A stretch of DNA of 64,000 bases from an uncultured Eubacteriales bacterium (GCA_900545925.1 URAZ01000019.1:8296-72295); one strand, 5' to 3'; numbered from the stretch's first letter, positions 8,497 to 18,172 are shown. Translations and numbers: made by a program. Notes: generated from the sequence alone by a model not told the origin.

Positions 8497-11268
8497 ATGG
8501 GACTGTTTACAAAACTATTCGGCACCCGCTCGGAGCGCGAGGTCAAAAAACTCGAACCGCAGGTCGAGGCCGTCATGGCGCTTGAGGAGCCGTATAAAAA
8601 GCTGACTGACCAGGAACTTCGCGCAAAAACGCAGGAATTCAAGGATCGCTACGCATCCGGTGAGACGCTCGACGCGCTGCTGCCGGAGGCGTTCGCCGTC
8701 TGCCGCGAGGCAGCTGACCGCGTGCTCGGCATGCGTCCGTACCGGGTGCAGGTCGTGGGCGGCATCGTGCTGCACCAGGGCCGCATCGCCGAAATGAAGA
8801 CCGGCGAAGGCAAGACGCTCGTCGCAATCCTGCCTGCATACTTGAATGCGCTGGCCGGAAGGGGCGTGCACATCGTCACGGTCAACGATTATCTCGCCAA
8901 GCGCGACTCGGAGTGGATGGGCAAGGTCTACCGCTTCTTAGGACTTTCCGTCGGCCTCATTGTCCACGATCTGACTGCAGAACAGCGCCGCGCAGCCTAT
9001 GCCGCCGATATCACCTACGGCACAAATAACGAGTTGGGCTTCGATTATCTGCGCGACAATATGGCGATTTACAAACAGGAGATGGTGCAGCGCGGTCACG
9101 CGTTCGCCATCGTTGATGAGGTTGACTCCATCCTCATTGACGAAGCGCGCACACCGCTCATCATTTCCGGCAAAGGCGAGGAATCGTCCAAGCTGTATGA
9201 AATGGCGGATTATTTCGTCTCCCGCCTGAAAAAGCAGGTCTTCTCCACGACGGACAACAAGGAACTGCAGGATCAGTATGACTGCGATTACATTGTCGAT
9301 GAAAAAGACCGCTCCGTGTCGCTCACGCAGAAGGGCATTGAAAAGGCCGAGCAGTTCTTCAATGTAGAAAATCTGGCCGACCCAGAAAACGCCACACTCT
9401 CGCACCACATCAATCAGGCCATGAAGGCAAGGGGCCTCATGAAGCGTGATATCGACTACGTTGTCAAGGACGGCGAGGTCATCATCGTCGATGAATTCAC
9501 CGGCCGACTCATGTACGGCCGCCGCTATAACGAGGGTCTGCATCAGGCCATCGAGGCCAAGGAGGGCGTCAAGGTTGCAAGCGAAAACAAGACGCTCGCC
9601 ACCATCACATTCCAGAACTTCTTCCGTCTGTACGACAAGCTTTCCGGCATGACCGGCACGGCGCTGACCGAGGAGGAGGAATTCTCCGGCATTTACAATC
9701 TCGACGTTGTCGAGATCCCGACGAATAAACCGGTCATCCGTATCGACGACCCCGATGTTGTTTATAAGACCGAGGCAGGCAAATACCGTGCCGTCATCGC
9801 GCAGATCAAGGAATGCCATGCCAAGGGCCAGCCGGTTCTGGTCGGCACGATCTCCATTGAAAAATCGGAACTTCTGTCGCAGATGCTCAAGCGCGAGGGT
9901 ATCCCGCACAACGTCCTGAACGCCAAGCACCATGAAAAAGAAGCCGAGATCGTCGCGCAGGCGGGCCATCTGGGCGCCGTGACCATTGCGACGAACATGG
10001 CGGGCCGCGGCACCGACATCATGCTGGGCGGCAACGCCGAATACATGGCAAAGAACGAACTGCGCAAGCAGGGCCTGTCCGACGAACTGATCGCCGAGTC
10101 CAATTCCTTCGCCGAGACGGAGAATCCCGAAATTCTGGCTGCCCGTGCGGCCTATACCGAAGCGTATAAGCGCTTCAAGGTCGAGACAGACAAACAGGCA
10201 GAACTTGTGCGGCAGGCAGGAGGCCTTTTCATCATCGGCACCGAGCGTCATGAATCGCGCCGGATCGACAATCAGCTTCGCGGCCGTTCCGGCCGCCAGG
10301 GCGACCCCGGCGAGACGCGGTTTTATCTGTCCATGCAGGACGATATCATGCGTCTGTTCGGCTCCGAGCGCATTATGAACATGATGGAGACGCTCGGCAT
10401 CGACGAGGATACGCCTATCGACGCCAAAATTCTCTCCGGCGCGATCGAGAACGCGCAGAAGACCGTTGAGGGCCGCAACTTCCAGTCCAGAAAGAACGTG
10501 CTGGAATACGACGACGTGATGAATGTCCAGCGTAAGATCATTTACGAGCAGCGCCGCCAGGTGCTCGACGGCGAGGATCTGCAGAAGAACATCCAGTCCA
10601 TGATGCGGTTCTATGTGGATACCTACGTTGCCAGCGCCTTCGGTGAGCAGCCGAAGCTGGCCGACAAGCAGCATTTCTTCGAGATGATGACGCATTTCGA
10701 GCCCATCTTCTTCCCCACGGGCACATGGCTTCTCTCCGACGAGGAGTTGGCCGCGCTCACGCGGGAGCAGGCGGAAGAGAAGATTTTGTCTCTCATGCAG
10801 CGCGCCTATGCCAAGCGGGAAGAGCAGTTCACATCTCCCGTCATGCGTGAAATTGAGCGCGTCGTAACGCTGCGCGTGGTCGATGAATTCTGGATGGATC
10901 ACATCGACGCCATGGACGATCTGCGGCAGGGCATCCGCCTGCGCGCCTACGCGCAGACAGACCCCGTCATCGAGTATAAGCGCGAGGGCTTTGACATGTT
11001 CGAGGCCATGAACGACGCGATCAAGGAAGAGATCGTCCGCCGCGTCTTCCTTGTCCGGATCAAGACGAATGAGGAAATCAAGCGCCAGCGCGTGGCAAAG
11101 GTCACCGGCGAAGGTGCCGGCGGCGACAAGACTGTCAAGCGTCAGCCCGTCGTCAAGAAGATCAAGGTTGGCCCGAATGACCCGTGCCCGTGCGGCAGCG
11201 GCAAAAAATACAAAAAATGCTGCCGCGACAAGGATCTCGCCGCCGAACGCGGCCAGAACGCCAACTGA
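8497..11268 (+). CDS. secA: Preprotein translocase ATPase SecA
   Basis: Motor ATPase that drives unfolded preproteins through SecYEG. The 923-residue length is normal. Walker A GRIAEMKTGEGKTLVA is at about residues 96-110, DEVDSILIDEARTPLIISG follows as the DEAD motif, and ATNMAGRGTDIMLGG and GRSGRQGDPGETRFYLS mark the second nucleotide-binding fold. The C-terminus ends in the zinc-binding SEC-C motif CPCGSGKKYKKCC that binds SecB or membrane. ATG 8497 gives the canonical MGLFTKLFG start, although its ribosome site (AAAGGG) is weak. It sits alone, without other sec genes. Confidence 0.98.
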   Translation: MGLFTKLFGTRSEREVKKLEPQVEAVMALEEPYKKLTDQELRAKTQEFKDRYASGETLDALLPEAFAVCREAADRVLGMRPYRVQVVGGIVLHQGRIAEMKTGEGKTLVAILPAYLNALAGRGVHIVTVNDYLAKRDSEWMGKVYRFLGLSVGLIVHDLTAEQRRAAYAADITYGTNNELGFDYLRDNMAIYKQEMVQRGHAFAIVDEVDSILIDEARTPLIISGKGEESSKLYEMADYFVSRLKKQVFSTTDNKELQDQYDCDYIVDEKDRSVSLTQKGIEKAEQFFNVENLADPENATLSHHINQAMKARGLMKRDIDYVVKDGEVIIVDEFTGRLMYGRRYNEGLHQAIEAKEGVKVASENKTLATITFQNFFRLYDKLSGMTGTALTEEEEFSGIYNLDVVEIPTNKPVIRIDDPDVVYKTEAGKYRAVIAQIKECHAKGQPVLVGTISIEKSELLSQMLKREGIPHNVLNAKHHEKEAEIVAQAGHLGAVTIATNMAGRGTDIMLGGNAEYMAKNELRKQGLSDELIAESNSFAETENPEILAARAAYTEAYKRFKVETDKQAELVRQAGGLFIIGTERHESRRIDNQLRGRSGRQGDPGETRFYLSMQDDIMRLFGSERIMNMMETLGIDEDTPIDAKILSGAIENAQKTVEGRNFQSRKNVLEYDDVMNVQRKIIYEQRRQVLDGEDLQKNIQSMMRFYVDTYVASAFGEQPKLADKQHFFEMMTHFEPIFFPTGTWLLSDEELAALTREQAEEKILSLMQRAYAKREEQFTSPVMREIERVVTLRVVDEFWMDHIDAMDDLRQGIRLRAYAQTDPVIEYKREGFDMFEAMNDAIKEEIVRRVFLVRIKTNEEIKRQRVAKVTGEGAGGDKTVKRQPVVKKIKVGPNDPCPCGSGKKYKKCCRDKDLAAERGQNAN

Positions 11269-11295
11269 CACTGTCTGAAAAAATCGTATGCGCCT

Positions 11296-11402
11296 GTAGG
11301 GGCCGATGCCCACATCAGCCCGTGCAGGCTGCACCATTTAAACGGAACGCTTCGGCGAATCCGCTGCTGCCCAGCGGGCCGATGTGGGCATCGGCCCCGA
11401 CA
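11296..11402. repeat. Dispersed hairpin repeat, family A, long copy
   Basis: Begins GTAGGGGCCGATGCCCACAT, has the internal block CGGAACGCTTCGGCGAATCCG, and ends GGGCCGATGTGGGCATCGGC followed by CCCGACA. The two ends are inverted repeats of each other. It fills most of the 248-base gap between secA and pgeF and may act as the secA terminator. Confidence 0.8.
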
Positions 11403-11516
11403 CATTGTAACTTCAATAAAGCACTGGTGCAAAGCTTCAGATGTTGCAATATATGCCGCGGGCGGCAGTCCATGCAGAGTATACCGAAGCGTTCTGCACG
11501 CTTTGCATCAAAACCT

Positions 11517-12323
11517 ATGTTTCACACCATTCACCACGGAACACTTGAATATCTGACCGCCGACGCGCTCTGCGGGAGCGTGCACTGCTTCTCCACGCGC
11601 TTCGGCGGCGTGAGCGAGGGGGCTTTGTCCTCCCTCAATCTCGGCACGCACCGGGGCGATAAGCCGGAGAACGTGCGGGAGAATTACCGCATTCTCGGCG
11701 CTGCCGCCGGCTTTTCGCCGGAGGAGACGGTCTTCACCCGGCAGGAGCATACCGATCTTCTGCTGCGCGTCGGCGAACAGGACTGCGGCACGGGGCTGGA
11801 GCGGGAGCAGACCGCCGTCTGCGACGGGATCCTGACCGACGAGCCCGGCGTGGCGCTCGTCTGCTTCGGTGCAGACTGCACAACGCTGCTGCTCTTTGAC
11901 CCAGTGCGGCAGGCCATCGCCGCCGTCCACGCCGGGTGGCGCGGAACGGCACTAGGGATCGCGTACAAGGCCGTTTTGCGCATGCAGACGGAATTTGGCT
12001 GCGCGCCGGAGCACATTCGCGCGGCCATCGGCCCGTGTATCGGCCGCTGCTGCTTTGAGGTCGGGCCGGAGGTGCCGGAGGCCATGCGGCAAGCGCTCGG
12101 CCCGGACGCGGAGGCGGCCATCGAGCCGCACGGCGAAAAATCGCACGTCGATCTGAAGCTTCTGAACCGCAGCTGGCTGGAAAAGGCAGGCGTGCGGGCG
12201 ATTGATATCTGCCCGGACTGCACAAAATGCCAGCCGAACCGCTTCTGGTCGCACCGCGTGACCGGCGGAAACCGCGGCTCACAGGCCGCCATCATCCGGC
12301 TGAAAGGAGGCGCACCGGCATGA
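11517..12323 (+). CDS. pgeF: Peptidoglycan editing factor PgeF / YfiH-type polyphenol oxidoreductase
   Basis: Laccase-domain (DUF152) protein of 268 residues. Family members bind copper or zinc and have been linked to correcting mis-incorporated serine in peptidoglycan precursors and to purine-nucleoside activity. Metal-ligand motifs are present: GADCTTLL, AVHAGWRGTALG, GPCIGRCCFEVG and the C-terminal CPDCTKCQPNRFWSHRVTGGNRGSQAA... region that ends the fold. ATG 11517 (MFHTIHHG) fits the family start but lacks a clear Shine-Dalgarno; an in-frame ATG at 11471 is the alternative. The stop overlaps the start of the next gene (ATGA). Confidence 0.9.
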   Translation: MFHTIHHGTLEYLTADALCGSVHCFSTRFGGVSEGALSSLNLGTHRGDKPENVRENYRILGAAAGFSPEETVFTRQEHTDLLLRVGEQDCGTGLEREQTAVCDGILTDEPGVALVCFGADCTTLLLFDPVRQAIAAVHAGWRGTALGIAYKAVLRMQTEFGCAPEHIRAAIGPCIGRCCFEVGPEVPEAMRQALGPDAEAAIEPHGEKSHVDLKLLNRSWLEKAGVRAIDICPDCTKCQPNRFWSHRVTGGNRGSQAAIIRLKGGAPA

Positions 12324-13939
12324 AGCGGAAGCTTTTGGTCCTTACGGCATTTGCGCTCTGTCTGGCGCTCCTTTGCGGCTGTACGACGATCGCAACGAGC
12401 GAATGGATGCAGAATCTTTTCCCCGTCGGCGACGAAGCCGTCGCCGCCCAGCAGACCGGCTCGGTTGATGGCTCGGACAAGCAGCAGGAGGTCAAGCAGG
12501 TCGTCACCGAGACGTATACGGCACTGGAGTCCTTCGGCCTTGCTTACCAGCCGGATTACGGCCTGCAGCCCTACAACTGCCAGAGTCTCAATAACCGCAT
12601 CATCTTTTCCTTCCTCTATGAACCGCTGTTCGCCGTGACGAGCAGTTATGAGGCGGAACCCGTTCTTGCCGAGACGTATTTCGTCACCGACGACGGCCGG
12701 ACAACCACGGTGAAGCTTCGCTCCGGTGTTACATTCCACGACGGCAGCGCGCTTACGGCGGCGGACGCGGCGTATTCCATTGAATCCGCCAAGGGCTCTG
12801 ACTACTACGGCTCCCGCCTGCGCTTTATCGTTTCCGCCGAAGCGCAGGACGATCTGACGCTTGTGCTCTCGACGAGCGAGGCATATGAATGCCTGCCGCT
12901 GCTGCTGGATATTCCCATCATCAAATCCGGCACAAAGGACGAGGTCAGCCCTCCGGGCACAGGCCCGTATGAATTTGCCGAAACAAAGCTGACACGCTGC
13001 AAAAATTGGTGGCGTGATACGCCGCCGCTGGTTGACTTTGACGAGATCGCGCTGACTGTCTCGTCCACTGCCGCCGACGTGCGCGACAATTTTGAGTACC
13101 AGAAGGTCAACATGGTTCTGACGGACCCGAACTCCTCCGCATTTGCGGGCTTCCACAACGACTTTGAACTGTGGAACGAGGAAACGACCATCATGCAGTA
13201 CATCGGCTACAACATGAACTCGCCCGTTTTCTCCAACTACGGCCTGCGCGGCGCGATCACCTTTGCCATCGACCGCGAACAGCTGGTCGGGCAGACACTG
13301 GGCGGCTTTGCCGTGGCATCGACGCTGCCGTGCTCGCCCAATTCCCGGTATTACGACGTAAAGCTGGCCAACAGCTTCGCCTATGACACCGGCTCGTACT
13401 ATGACCAGCTTGCCAGCGCCTCCGTCGAGGACGCGACCGGCGACGGCATTCTCGACCTCTACGTCCCCTCCAAGGGCTATTCCGTCCCGGTCGAGGGCAC
13501 AATGATCGTCTGCTCGTCAAGCTATATCCGCGTACAGGCAGCGAACGAGGTTGCCAGAATGCTCAATTCCCTGGGCTTCAACATTACGGTCAAGTCCATG
13601 GAATATTCCGAGTACAAACAGGCGCTTTTGCAGGGGAATTTTGACCTGTATTATGGCGAGGTGCGCCTGTCTCCGAACTTTGACCTCTCGCCGTTCTTCG
13701 GCGCGACCGGCACGCTCAACTACGGCGATCTGGCCGACAGCACGATGATGAACCTGTGCAGCATGGCGCTTGTCAACAGCGGCAACACCTATAATCTCTA
13801 TAAGCGTGTATGCGAGCGCGGGTATATTACGCCCATCCTGTTCAAAAGCTATGCGCTCTACACCACGCGCGGCGCCGTAACAGAGCCGACACGCTACCTC
13901 GACTGGTTCCTGCCGTATACGGTGCAGACGGAAGAATAA
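12320..13939 (+). CDS. Solute-binding lipoprotein, family 5 (oligopeptide/nickel type)
   Basis: Extracellular substrate-binding protein of 539 residues with a lipoprotein signal peptide; the lipobox is LLCGC, cysteine near residue 20. The mature part follows the SBP_bac_5 plan: LAETYFVTDDGRTTTVKLRSGVTFHDG is the characteristic entry motif, then AADAAYSIESAK, and later GAITFAIDREQLV. The start overlaps the pgeF stop by 4 bases with AGGAGG upstream, so it is co-translated with pgeF. No permease or ATPase genes are adjacent, which makes it an orphan binding protein; it could feed a transporter encoded elsewhere. Ligand unknown, peptide is the family default. Confidence 0.87.
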   Translation: MKRKLLVLTAFALCLALLCGCTTIATSEWMQNLFPVGDEAVAAQQTGSVDGSDKQQEVKQVVTETYTALESFGLAYQPDYGLQPYNCQSLNNRIIFSFLYEPLFAVTSSYEAEPVLAETYFVTDDGRTTTVKLRSGVTFHDGSALTAADAAYSIESAKGSDYYGSRLRFIVSAEAQDDLTLVLSTSEAYECLPLLLDIPIIKSGTKDEVSPPGTGPYEFAETKLTRCKNWWRDTPPLVDFDEIALTVSSTAADVRDNFEYQKVNMVLTDPNSSAFAGFHNDFELWNEETTIMQYIGYNMNSPVFSNYGLRGAITFAIDREQLVGQTLGGFAVASTLPCSPNSRYYDVKLANSFAYDTGSYYDQLASASVEDATGDGILDLYVPSKGYSVPVEGTMIVCSSSYIRVQAANEVARMLNSLGFNITVKSMEYSEYKQALLQGNFDLYYGEVRLSPNFDLSPFFGATGTLNYGDLADSTMMNLCSMALVNSGNTYNLYKRVCERGYITPILFKSYALYTTRGAVTEPTRYLDWFLPYTVQTEE

Positions 13940-13964
13940 TGAAAAAACGCGGGAGGATACGCCC

Positions 13965-14966
13965 ATGAAACGAATCCTGATGATCGGCACCGGCGGGACC
14001 ATCGCGTCCGGGAAAACGGCGGAGGGCCTTATGCCGGAGTTGACGAGCGAGCAGCTTCTGTCGTTCGTCCCGGCGGTATCGTCGCTGTGCCGGGCCGAGT
14101 GTCTGCAGCTTCTGTCGCTGGACAGCACAAATCTTGCCCCAACGCACTGGCTTCTGATCGCAAAGGCCATCCGGGAGCGGTACGACCGCTATGACGGCTT
14201 TGTCATCAGTCACGGCACGGACACCATGGCCTATACCGCTGCAGCGCTCAGCTATCTCATTCAGGGCGCACGCAAGCCCATTATCCTGACCGGCGCCCAG
14301 AAGCCCATCAGCTTTGACTCAACCGATTCCAAGGTCAATCTGACCGATGCGTTTTTGTGTGCGTGCAGCGACACGCTGCACGGCGTCATGATCGTCTTCA
14401 ACGGCAAGGTCATTCAGGGTACGCGCGCCTGCAAAACGCGTTCAAAAAGCTACGAGGCCTTTTCCAGCATCAATTATCCGTATCTGGCCGTTTTGCAGGA
14501 CGGCTGCATTTTACAGTACATCGAAAACGCCTGCCTGCCCGAGCCGGTCTTCTATGACACGCTCGACGAGCGCGTTGCGCTTCTGAAACTCATTCCCGGC
14601 GCGCGGGCAGAACTTGCGAGTTGGATGCTCCGGCACAACGACGCGCTGATTCTGGAAAGCTTCGGCGTGGGCGGCATCCCGTCCTACGACGGAAACGACT
14701 TTCTTTCCGTGCTGGAAGAGGGCATTCAGGCCGGGAAAACCGTCGTTCTGACCACGCAGGTGCAGAACGAGGGCAGCAATGTCGGCGTCTATCAGGTCGG
14801 GCATAAGATCCGCGAATGCCCGCAGGTGCTCGAAGCGTTCGACATGACGACCGAGGCCATCACGGGCAAGCTGATGTGGATTCTCGGCCAGACCAAAGAC
14901 CCCGCCCGCATCCACCGCCTGTTCTACACCCCGGTTGCAAACGACATTCTGAACTATCACGCATAA
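13965..14966 (+). CDS. ansA: L-asparaginase, type I (cytoplasmic)
   Basis: Hydrolyses asparagine to aspartate and ammonia. At 333 residues with no signal peptide it fits the cytoplasmic type I enzymes. The first catalytic motif GTGGTIASG lies at residues 8-16 and the second as SHGTDTMAYTAAALSY, which supply the two catalytic threonines and the Asp/Lys relay; GAQKPI follows. It begins 25 bases after the binding-protein gene with GGGAGG upstream and is closed by a terminator, so it is the last gene of the pgeF unit. Confidence 0.93.
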   Translation: MKRILMIGTGGTIASGKTAEGLMPELTSEQLLSFVPAVSSLCRAECLQLLSLDSTNLAPTHWLLIAKAIRERYDRYDGFVISHGTDTMAYTAAALSYLIQGARKPIILTGAQKPISFDSTDSKVNLTDAFLCACSDTLHGVMIVFNGKVIQGTRACKTRSKSYEAFSSINYPYLAVLQDGCILQYIENACLPEPVFYDTLDERVALLKLIPGARAELASWMLRHNDALILESFGVGGIPSYDGNDFLSVLEEGIQAGKTVVLTTQVQNEGSNVGVYQVGHKIRECPQVLEAFDMTTEAITGKLMWILGQTKDPARIHRLFYTPVANDILNYHA

Positions 14967-14971
14967 AAATC

Positions 14972-15011
14972 CCGGCGCCGCACAGCTTTTGTGCAGCGCC
15001 GGATAATTTTT
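14972..15011. terminator. Terminator after ansA
   Basis: CCGGCGCCGCACA pairs with TGTGCAGCGCCGG with one bulge, followed by a T-run (ATAATTTTT). It separates the convergent ansA and helicase genes and has an A-run on the other side, so it may work in both directions. Confidence 0.85.
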
Positions 15012-15036
15012 ATGCTGTGAATTTGCGCGGAAGGCG

Positions 15037-17187
15037 TCATTCCCGCTCCAGCTTTGTGCGCAGGGAAATCAGGCGCGGGGTGGGCATGGAATCGAACTGC
15101 ACCAGCTGCGCATTCTGCGCCGGATCGCGTTCCAGCACGGTTCCCAGCCCAAAGACGGCGTGGCGGACTCTCGTGCCGGGGGCAAACCCCTGCGAAAGCC
15201 CGCTCTCGTCCAGAAGGCGGGTGGAAAAGCCGATATATTCCCGCGCCTGCCGGATGAGGTCTTCGCGCGGGGTGTGCGTAAAGGTCAAAAGCGAATCGTC
15301 GATATCCAGCAGGAAGCGCGACGGATAGCGCGGGCTGCCGTCGAGATTGCGGCCCTCGGCCTCGGACAGATAGAGGGCCTTTTGTGCGCGCGTCATAGCA
15401 ACGAAGCACAGCCGCCGTTCCTCCTCCATGCCGGGCAGCGTCCGCGTCTTTTTTGACGGGAAAATGCCCTCGTTCATCGCGCATAAAAACACATGCGGGA
15501 ATTCCAGTCCCTTCGCGCTGTGGACAGTCATAAGCCGCACCTGATCGCGCGGATCGTCGAGATCAGCGTTTGTGAACAGCGCGACGTGCGCCAGATAATG
15601 CTCGAGCGTGCATTCCTCGCCGCAGGTCGTCTCGTAGGTATAGACCGACTGCTTGAGTTCGGCCAGATTGTCCAGCCGCATCTGGCTGCCCTCCGTGCGG
15701 AGCATGGCCTCATAGCCGCTTTCGTTCAGAACGGCGGCCAGCAGTTCGGAAACAGGCATTTGATCATAAATGCCGGTGAACGATTCGATCAGCGAGACAA
15801 ATTTCCCGCCCTTCGTCCCGCGCAGCAGTTCACTGTCCAGATTCCGGCGCAGTGCGTCGTAAAGCGAGCAGCCGTTCTGCGCGGCATAGTCCTTCAAAAA
15901 CGCCATGCGGCGCTCGCCAAGGTTCCGCTTGGGTACGTTCGCAATGCGCAGGAACGACAGGTCGTCCCGGCAGGCGATCATGCGCAGATAACTCAGCGCG
16001 TCCTTGATTTCAGCACGGGCGAAGAACTGCACGCCGCTATAGATCGTGTACGGGATTTTTTCCTTCAGGAGAAGTTCCTCCACGCCGCGCGTGATATAGT
16101 GCGCGCGGTATAAAACCGCCATATCGCGGTAGGGCGTCCCGGCCTCGTGGAGCGTTTTGATCTGCGCGGCGATCCAGCGGGCTTCCTGTTCGCTGTTGGC
16201 CGCGTGGTGGCGCAGAACCGGCGCGCCGCCCGGCAGCATGGGCAGAAGGTCTTTTTTGATGCGGTTCGCGTTTTTCGCAATCAGACTGTTGCAGGCCGCA
16301 AGGATTTCCGGCGTGGAGCGGTAATTTTCCATCATCATGATGGTCTTCGCCGTGGGGTAGACCTTGTCAAAGTCCAGAAGATACCGCACGTCGGCCCCGC
16401 GCCATGTGTAGATGGTCTGGTCGGGGTCGCCGACAATGAACAGATTTTTGTGATAGTCGCACAGCACCTGCATCAAGGCGTACTGCGGCGGGTCAATGTC
16501 CTGAAATTCGTCGATCATGATGTATTCCAGCCGCTTTTGCCACTTGAGGCGGATATCCTCGTGCGTGCGGAAAATGTGGAGCGAGAAGACGATCAGGTCG
16601 TTATAATCCAGCGCAAAGCACTTCTTTTCCTGATAGAGATAACCGTAGAAGATACTATCTTTTGCGTTCTCGGCCTTCCAGTATTTTTCTTTTAATGTAT
16701 CGAGCGGCAGCGTGAGCATATCCTCGTAATATTCGGGCCGCTCCTTCAGCTTCAGCATCTCGATCATGTCCCGCGCATGGGAGAACGTCATGTCGCGCAG
16801 CGTCAGCCCACGCTCTTCATAGATGATCTGGAGCATGGCGTCAATATCGCTGTTGTCGAGCACAAGAAAGCTTTTGGGATAGCCGACGGCGTGGCTGTCC
16901 TCCTGCAGAATGGAGACGCAGAAGCCGTGGAAGGTGTTGATGTAGCCGGTATCCTCGTCGCCGGTCAGGTTGTGGATGCGCTGGCGCATTTCGTTTGCGG
17001 CCTTGTTCGTGAACGTCACGCACAGAAGATTCCCCGGCAGAATGCCGAGTTCCGTCACCAGATACGCAAACCGCCGCGTCAGCGCCCGCGTCTTGCCGGA
17101 GCCCGCGCCCGCGATCACGCGCACAAAGCCCTCAGTCGATAAAACAGCCTCCCGCTGCGCCGCGTTCAGCCCCTCCAGCAACTCCAT
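15037..17187 (-). CDS. UvrD/PcrA-like superfamily 1 DNA helicase
   Basis: ATP-dependent 3'-5' helicase of 716 residues. Motif Q LNAAQREAVL is at the N-terminus, Walker A AGAGSGKT at residues 26-33, motif II as MIDEFQDIDPPQ, GDPDQTIYTWRGAD as motif III, LMTVHSAKGLEFPHVF as motif V and VAMTRAQKALYLSEA as motif VI. The C-terminal VRHAVFGLGTVLERD segment resembles the Tudor-like RNA-polymerase-binding end of PcrA/UvrD. Its 716 residues are close to PcrA, but without a genome-wide comparison it could also be a second paralogue, so no symbol is given. ATG 17187 has GGGAGG 8 bases upstream and matches the family start. Confidence 0.92.
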   Translation of the reverse strand: MELLEGLNAAQREAVLSTEGFVRVIAGAGSGKTRALTRRFAYLVTELGILPGNLLCVTFTNKAANEMRQRIHNLTGDEDTGYINTFHGFCVSILQEDSHAVGYPKSFLVLDNSDIDAMLQIIYEERGLTLRDMTFSHARDMIEMLKLKERPEYYEDMLTLPLDTLKEKYWKAENAKDSIFYGYLYQEKKCFALDYNDLIVFSLHIFRTHEDIRLKWQKRLEYIMIDEFQDIDPPQYALMQVLCDYHKNLFIVGDPDQTIYTWRGADVRYLLDFDKVYPTAKTIMMMENYRSTPEILAACNSLIAKNANRIKKDLLPMLPGGAPVLRHHAANSEQEARWIAAQIKTLHEAGTPYRDMAVLYRAHYITRGVEELLLKEKIPYTIYSGVQFFARAEIKDALSYLRMIACRDDLSFLRIANVPKRNLGERRMAFLKDYAAQNGCSLYDALRRNLDSELLRGTKGGKFVSLIESFTGIYDQMPVSELLAAVLNESGYEAMLRTEGSQMRLDNLAELKQSVYTYETTCGEECTLEHYLAHVALFTNADLDDPRDQVRLMTVHSAKGLEFPHVFLCAMNEGIFPSKKTRTLPGMEEERRLCFVAMTRAQKALYLSEAEGRNLDGSPRYPSRFLLDIDDSLLTFTHTPREDLIRQAREYIGFSTRLLDESGLSQGFAPGTRVRHAVFGLGTVLERDPAQNAQLVQFDSMPTPRLISLRTKLERE

Positions 17188-17267
17188 GATCGTGCCTCCC
17201 TTCAATACGAACAAAATTTCTAGAATATCGTATCACATCGGAGACGCGCTGTCAATGCAAACAAACA

Positions 17268-17313
17268 GCGCGCTTCGGATGATCGAACCATCCAAAGCGC
17301 GCCGGGGTTTTTT
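17268..17313. terminator. Terminator downstream of the lipoprotein gene
   Basis: GCGCGCTTCGGATG pairs with CATCCAAAGCGCGC (two mismatches) around a 7-base loop. The minus-strand side has TGTTTGTTTG, suiting the lipoprotein operon that ends here, and the plus side has TTTTTT. Confidence 0.8.
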
Positions 17314-17731
17314 AATTTACCATCGACAGCAGCGCGTCATACAGCGCCGAAGAGCCTGTATTCCAGTAAGACGCGGTTTCGCTGCCCTCGGAATGCGCGG
17401 TCAGGACAACGCGTCCGTTTGCTCCGACGGCAAGTGTGCAGAGCGTTCCGTCCGCACAGGACAGGAACAGCTGGATGCACGGAACGGGAAGCTGCGTGGA
17501 AGCATGGGAGGGCTTTGCATATGCTTCGCGCAGCAGCGGCCGAAGCGCTTCCAGACTGACCGCATCCGCGGAACGTGACGTTGCTTCCTCTCCGGCCCGG
17601 TCGTATCGCTCAACCAGCTGGACGGACGACCAGTTCTCCGCCCCGCATACCTGCCCCAGCTGCCGCGAAGCTGCGCAGCCCATCAGAAGCACCAGCCACG
17701 CAGCCAGAAAAAGCGCTGTAAAGCGTTTCAT
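17312..17731 (-). CDS. Small lipoprotein of unknown function
   Basis: 139 residues with a lipoprotein signal (MKRFTALFLAAWLVLLMGC, lipid-modified Cys at about 19). The mature domain is compact, with three further cysteines in QVCGAE, PCIQLF and SCADGTLC, and ends in a hydrophobic helix (SALYDALLSMV). No family was recognised. Its start overlaps the stop of the upstream small membrane protein by 4 bases, so the two are translationally coupled and probably act together at the membrane. Confidence 0.75.
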   Translation of the reverse strand: MKRFTALFLAAWLVLLMGCAASRQLGQVCGAENWSSVQLVERYDRAGEEATSRSADAVSLEALRPLLREAYAKPSHASTQLPVPCIQLFLSCADGTLCTLAVGANGRVVLTAHSEGSETASYWNTGSSALYDALLSMVN

Positions 17732-17988
17732 TGGTTCGTTCTCCTTTCTTTCTGCCGCTTCCTGTTTTGCTTTCGCTGATCAAGCGTTGTACAGATCGTG
17801 ATCCACCTGTAGGTTCCGCTGATCGTGAAGGCGACGATCGAAAGGCAGAGCGTCAGCACCTGATGCCGCTCCCATGGCCGCGCAGACAGCGCGCAAAGCG
17901 CAAAAACGTCAGCGGCAACCACCAGGGCGCTCAGAATAAAAAGAATCACCGGACCAACCAGGGATTTTTCCTTCTCTGTCGTTCGCAT
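17728..17988 (-). CDS. Small two-helix membrane protein of unknown function
   Basis: 86 residues with two hydrophobic helices (LVGPVILFILSALVVAADVF and LTLCLSIVAFTISGTY) and a strongly basic C-terminal tail (RKQNRKRQKERR), which suggests both ends face the cytoplasm. First gene of a two-gene unit with the lipoprotein; GGGAGG lies close upstream of ATG 17988. Divergent from the PadR gene at 18173, so the gap between them may be a shared control region. Confidence 0.7.
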   Translation of the reverse strand: MRTTEKEKSLVGPVILFILSALVVAADVFALCALSARPWERHQVLTLCLSIVAFTISGTYRWITICTTLDQRKQNRKRQKERRTNQ

Positions 17989-18089
17989 AAGCTTCCTCCC
18001 AATCTGTCGTCCATGCGGCGTTTCCCTGCATACATTTTGAGTATCCAGCAGCGATTATCGCTATTTATAGTATATCCTCCCCTCTATAC

Positions 18090-18118
18090 TTGTCAATGCT
18101 TTATATTAACTTTTATAA
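18090..18118 (+). promoter_or_regulatory. Promoter of the second PadR pair
   Basis: TTGTCA (18090-18095) and TTATAA (18113-18118) with 17 bases between. The surrounding sequence is conspicuously AT-rich for this genome and repeats TATA-type words (TTTATAGTATATCC, CTATACTTG) that could be operator half-sites. Confidence 0.6.
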
Positions 18119-18172
18119 AATACTGTGCTATAAAACTATTGTCAACGCCCTCATCCGGAAGGAGGGAGGCCT

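Noticed and set aside
8938..11337. A 799-codon minus-strand frame opposite secA
   Set aside because: Fully antisense to secA, no ribosome site, low-complexity hydrophobic and charged composition typical of a shadow.
11184..11517. N-terminal extension of PgeF from 11184
   Set aside because: It overlaps the end of secA and the family A repeat, and its residues are unrelated to the family.
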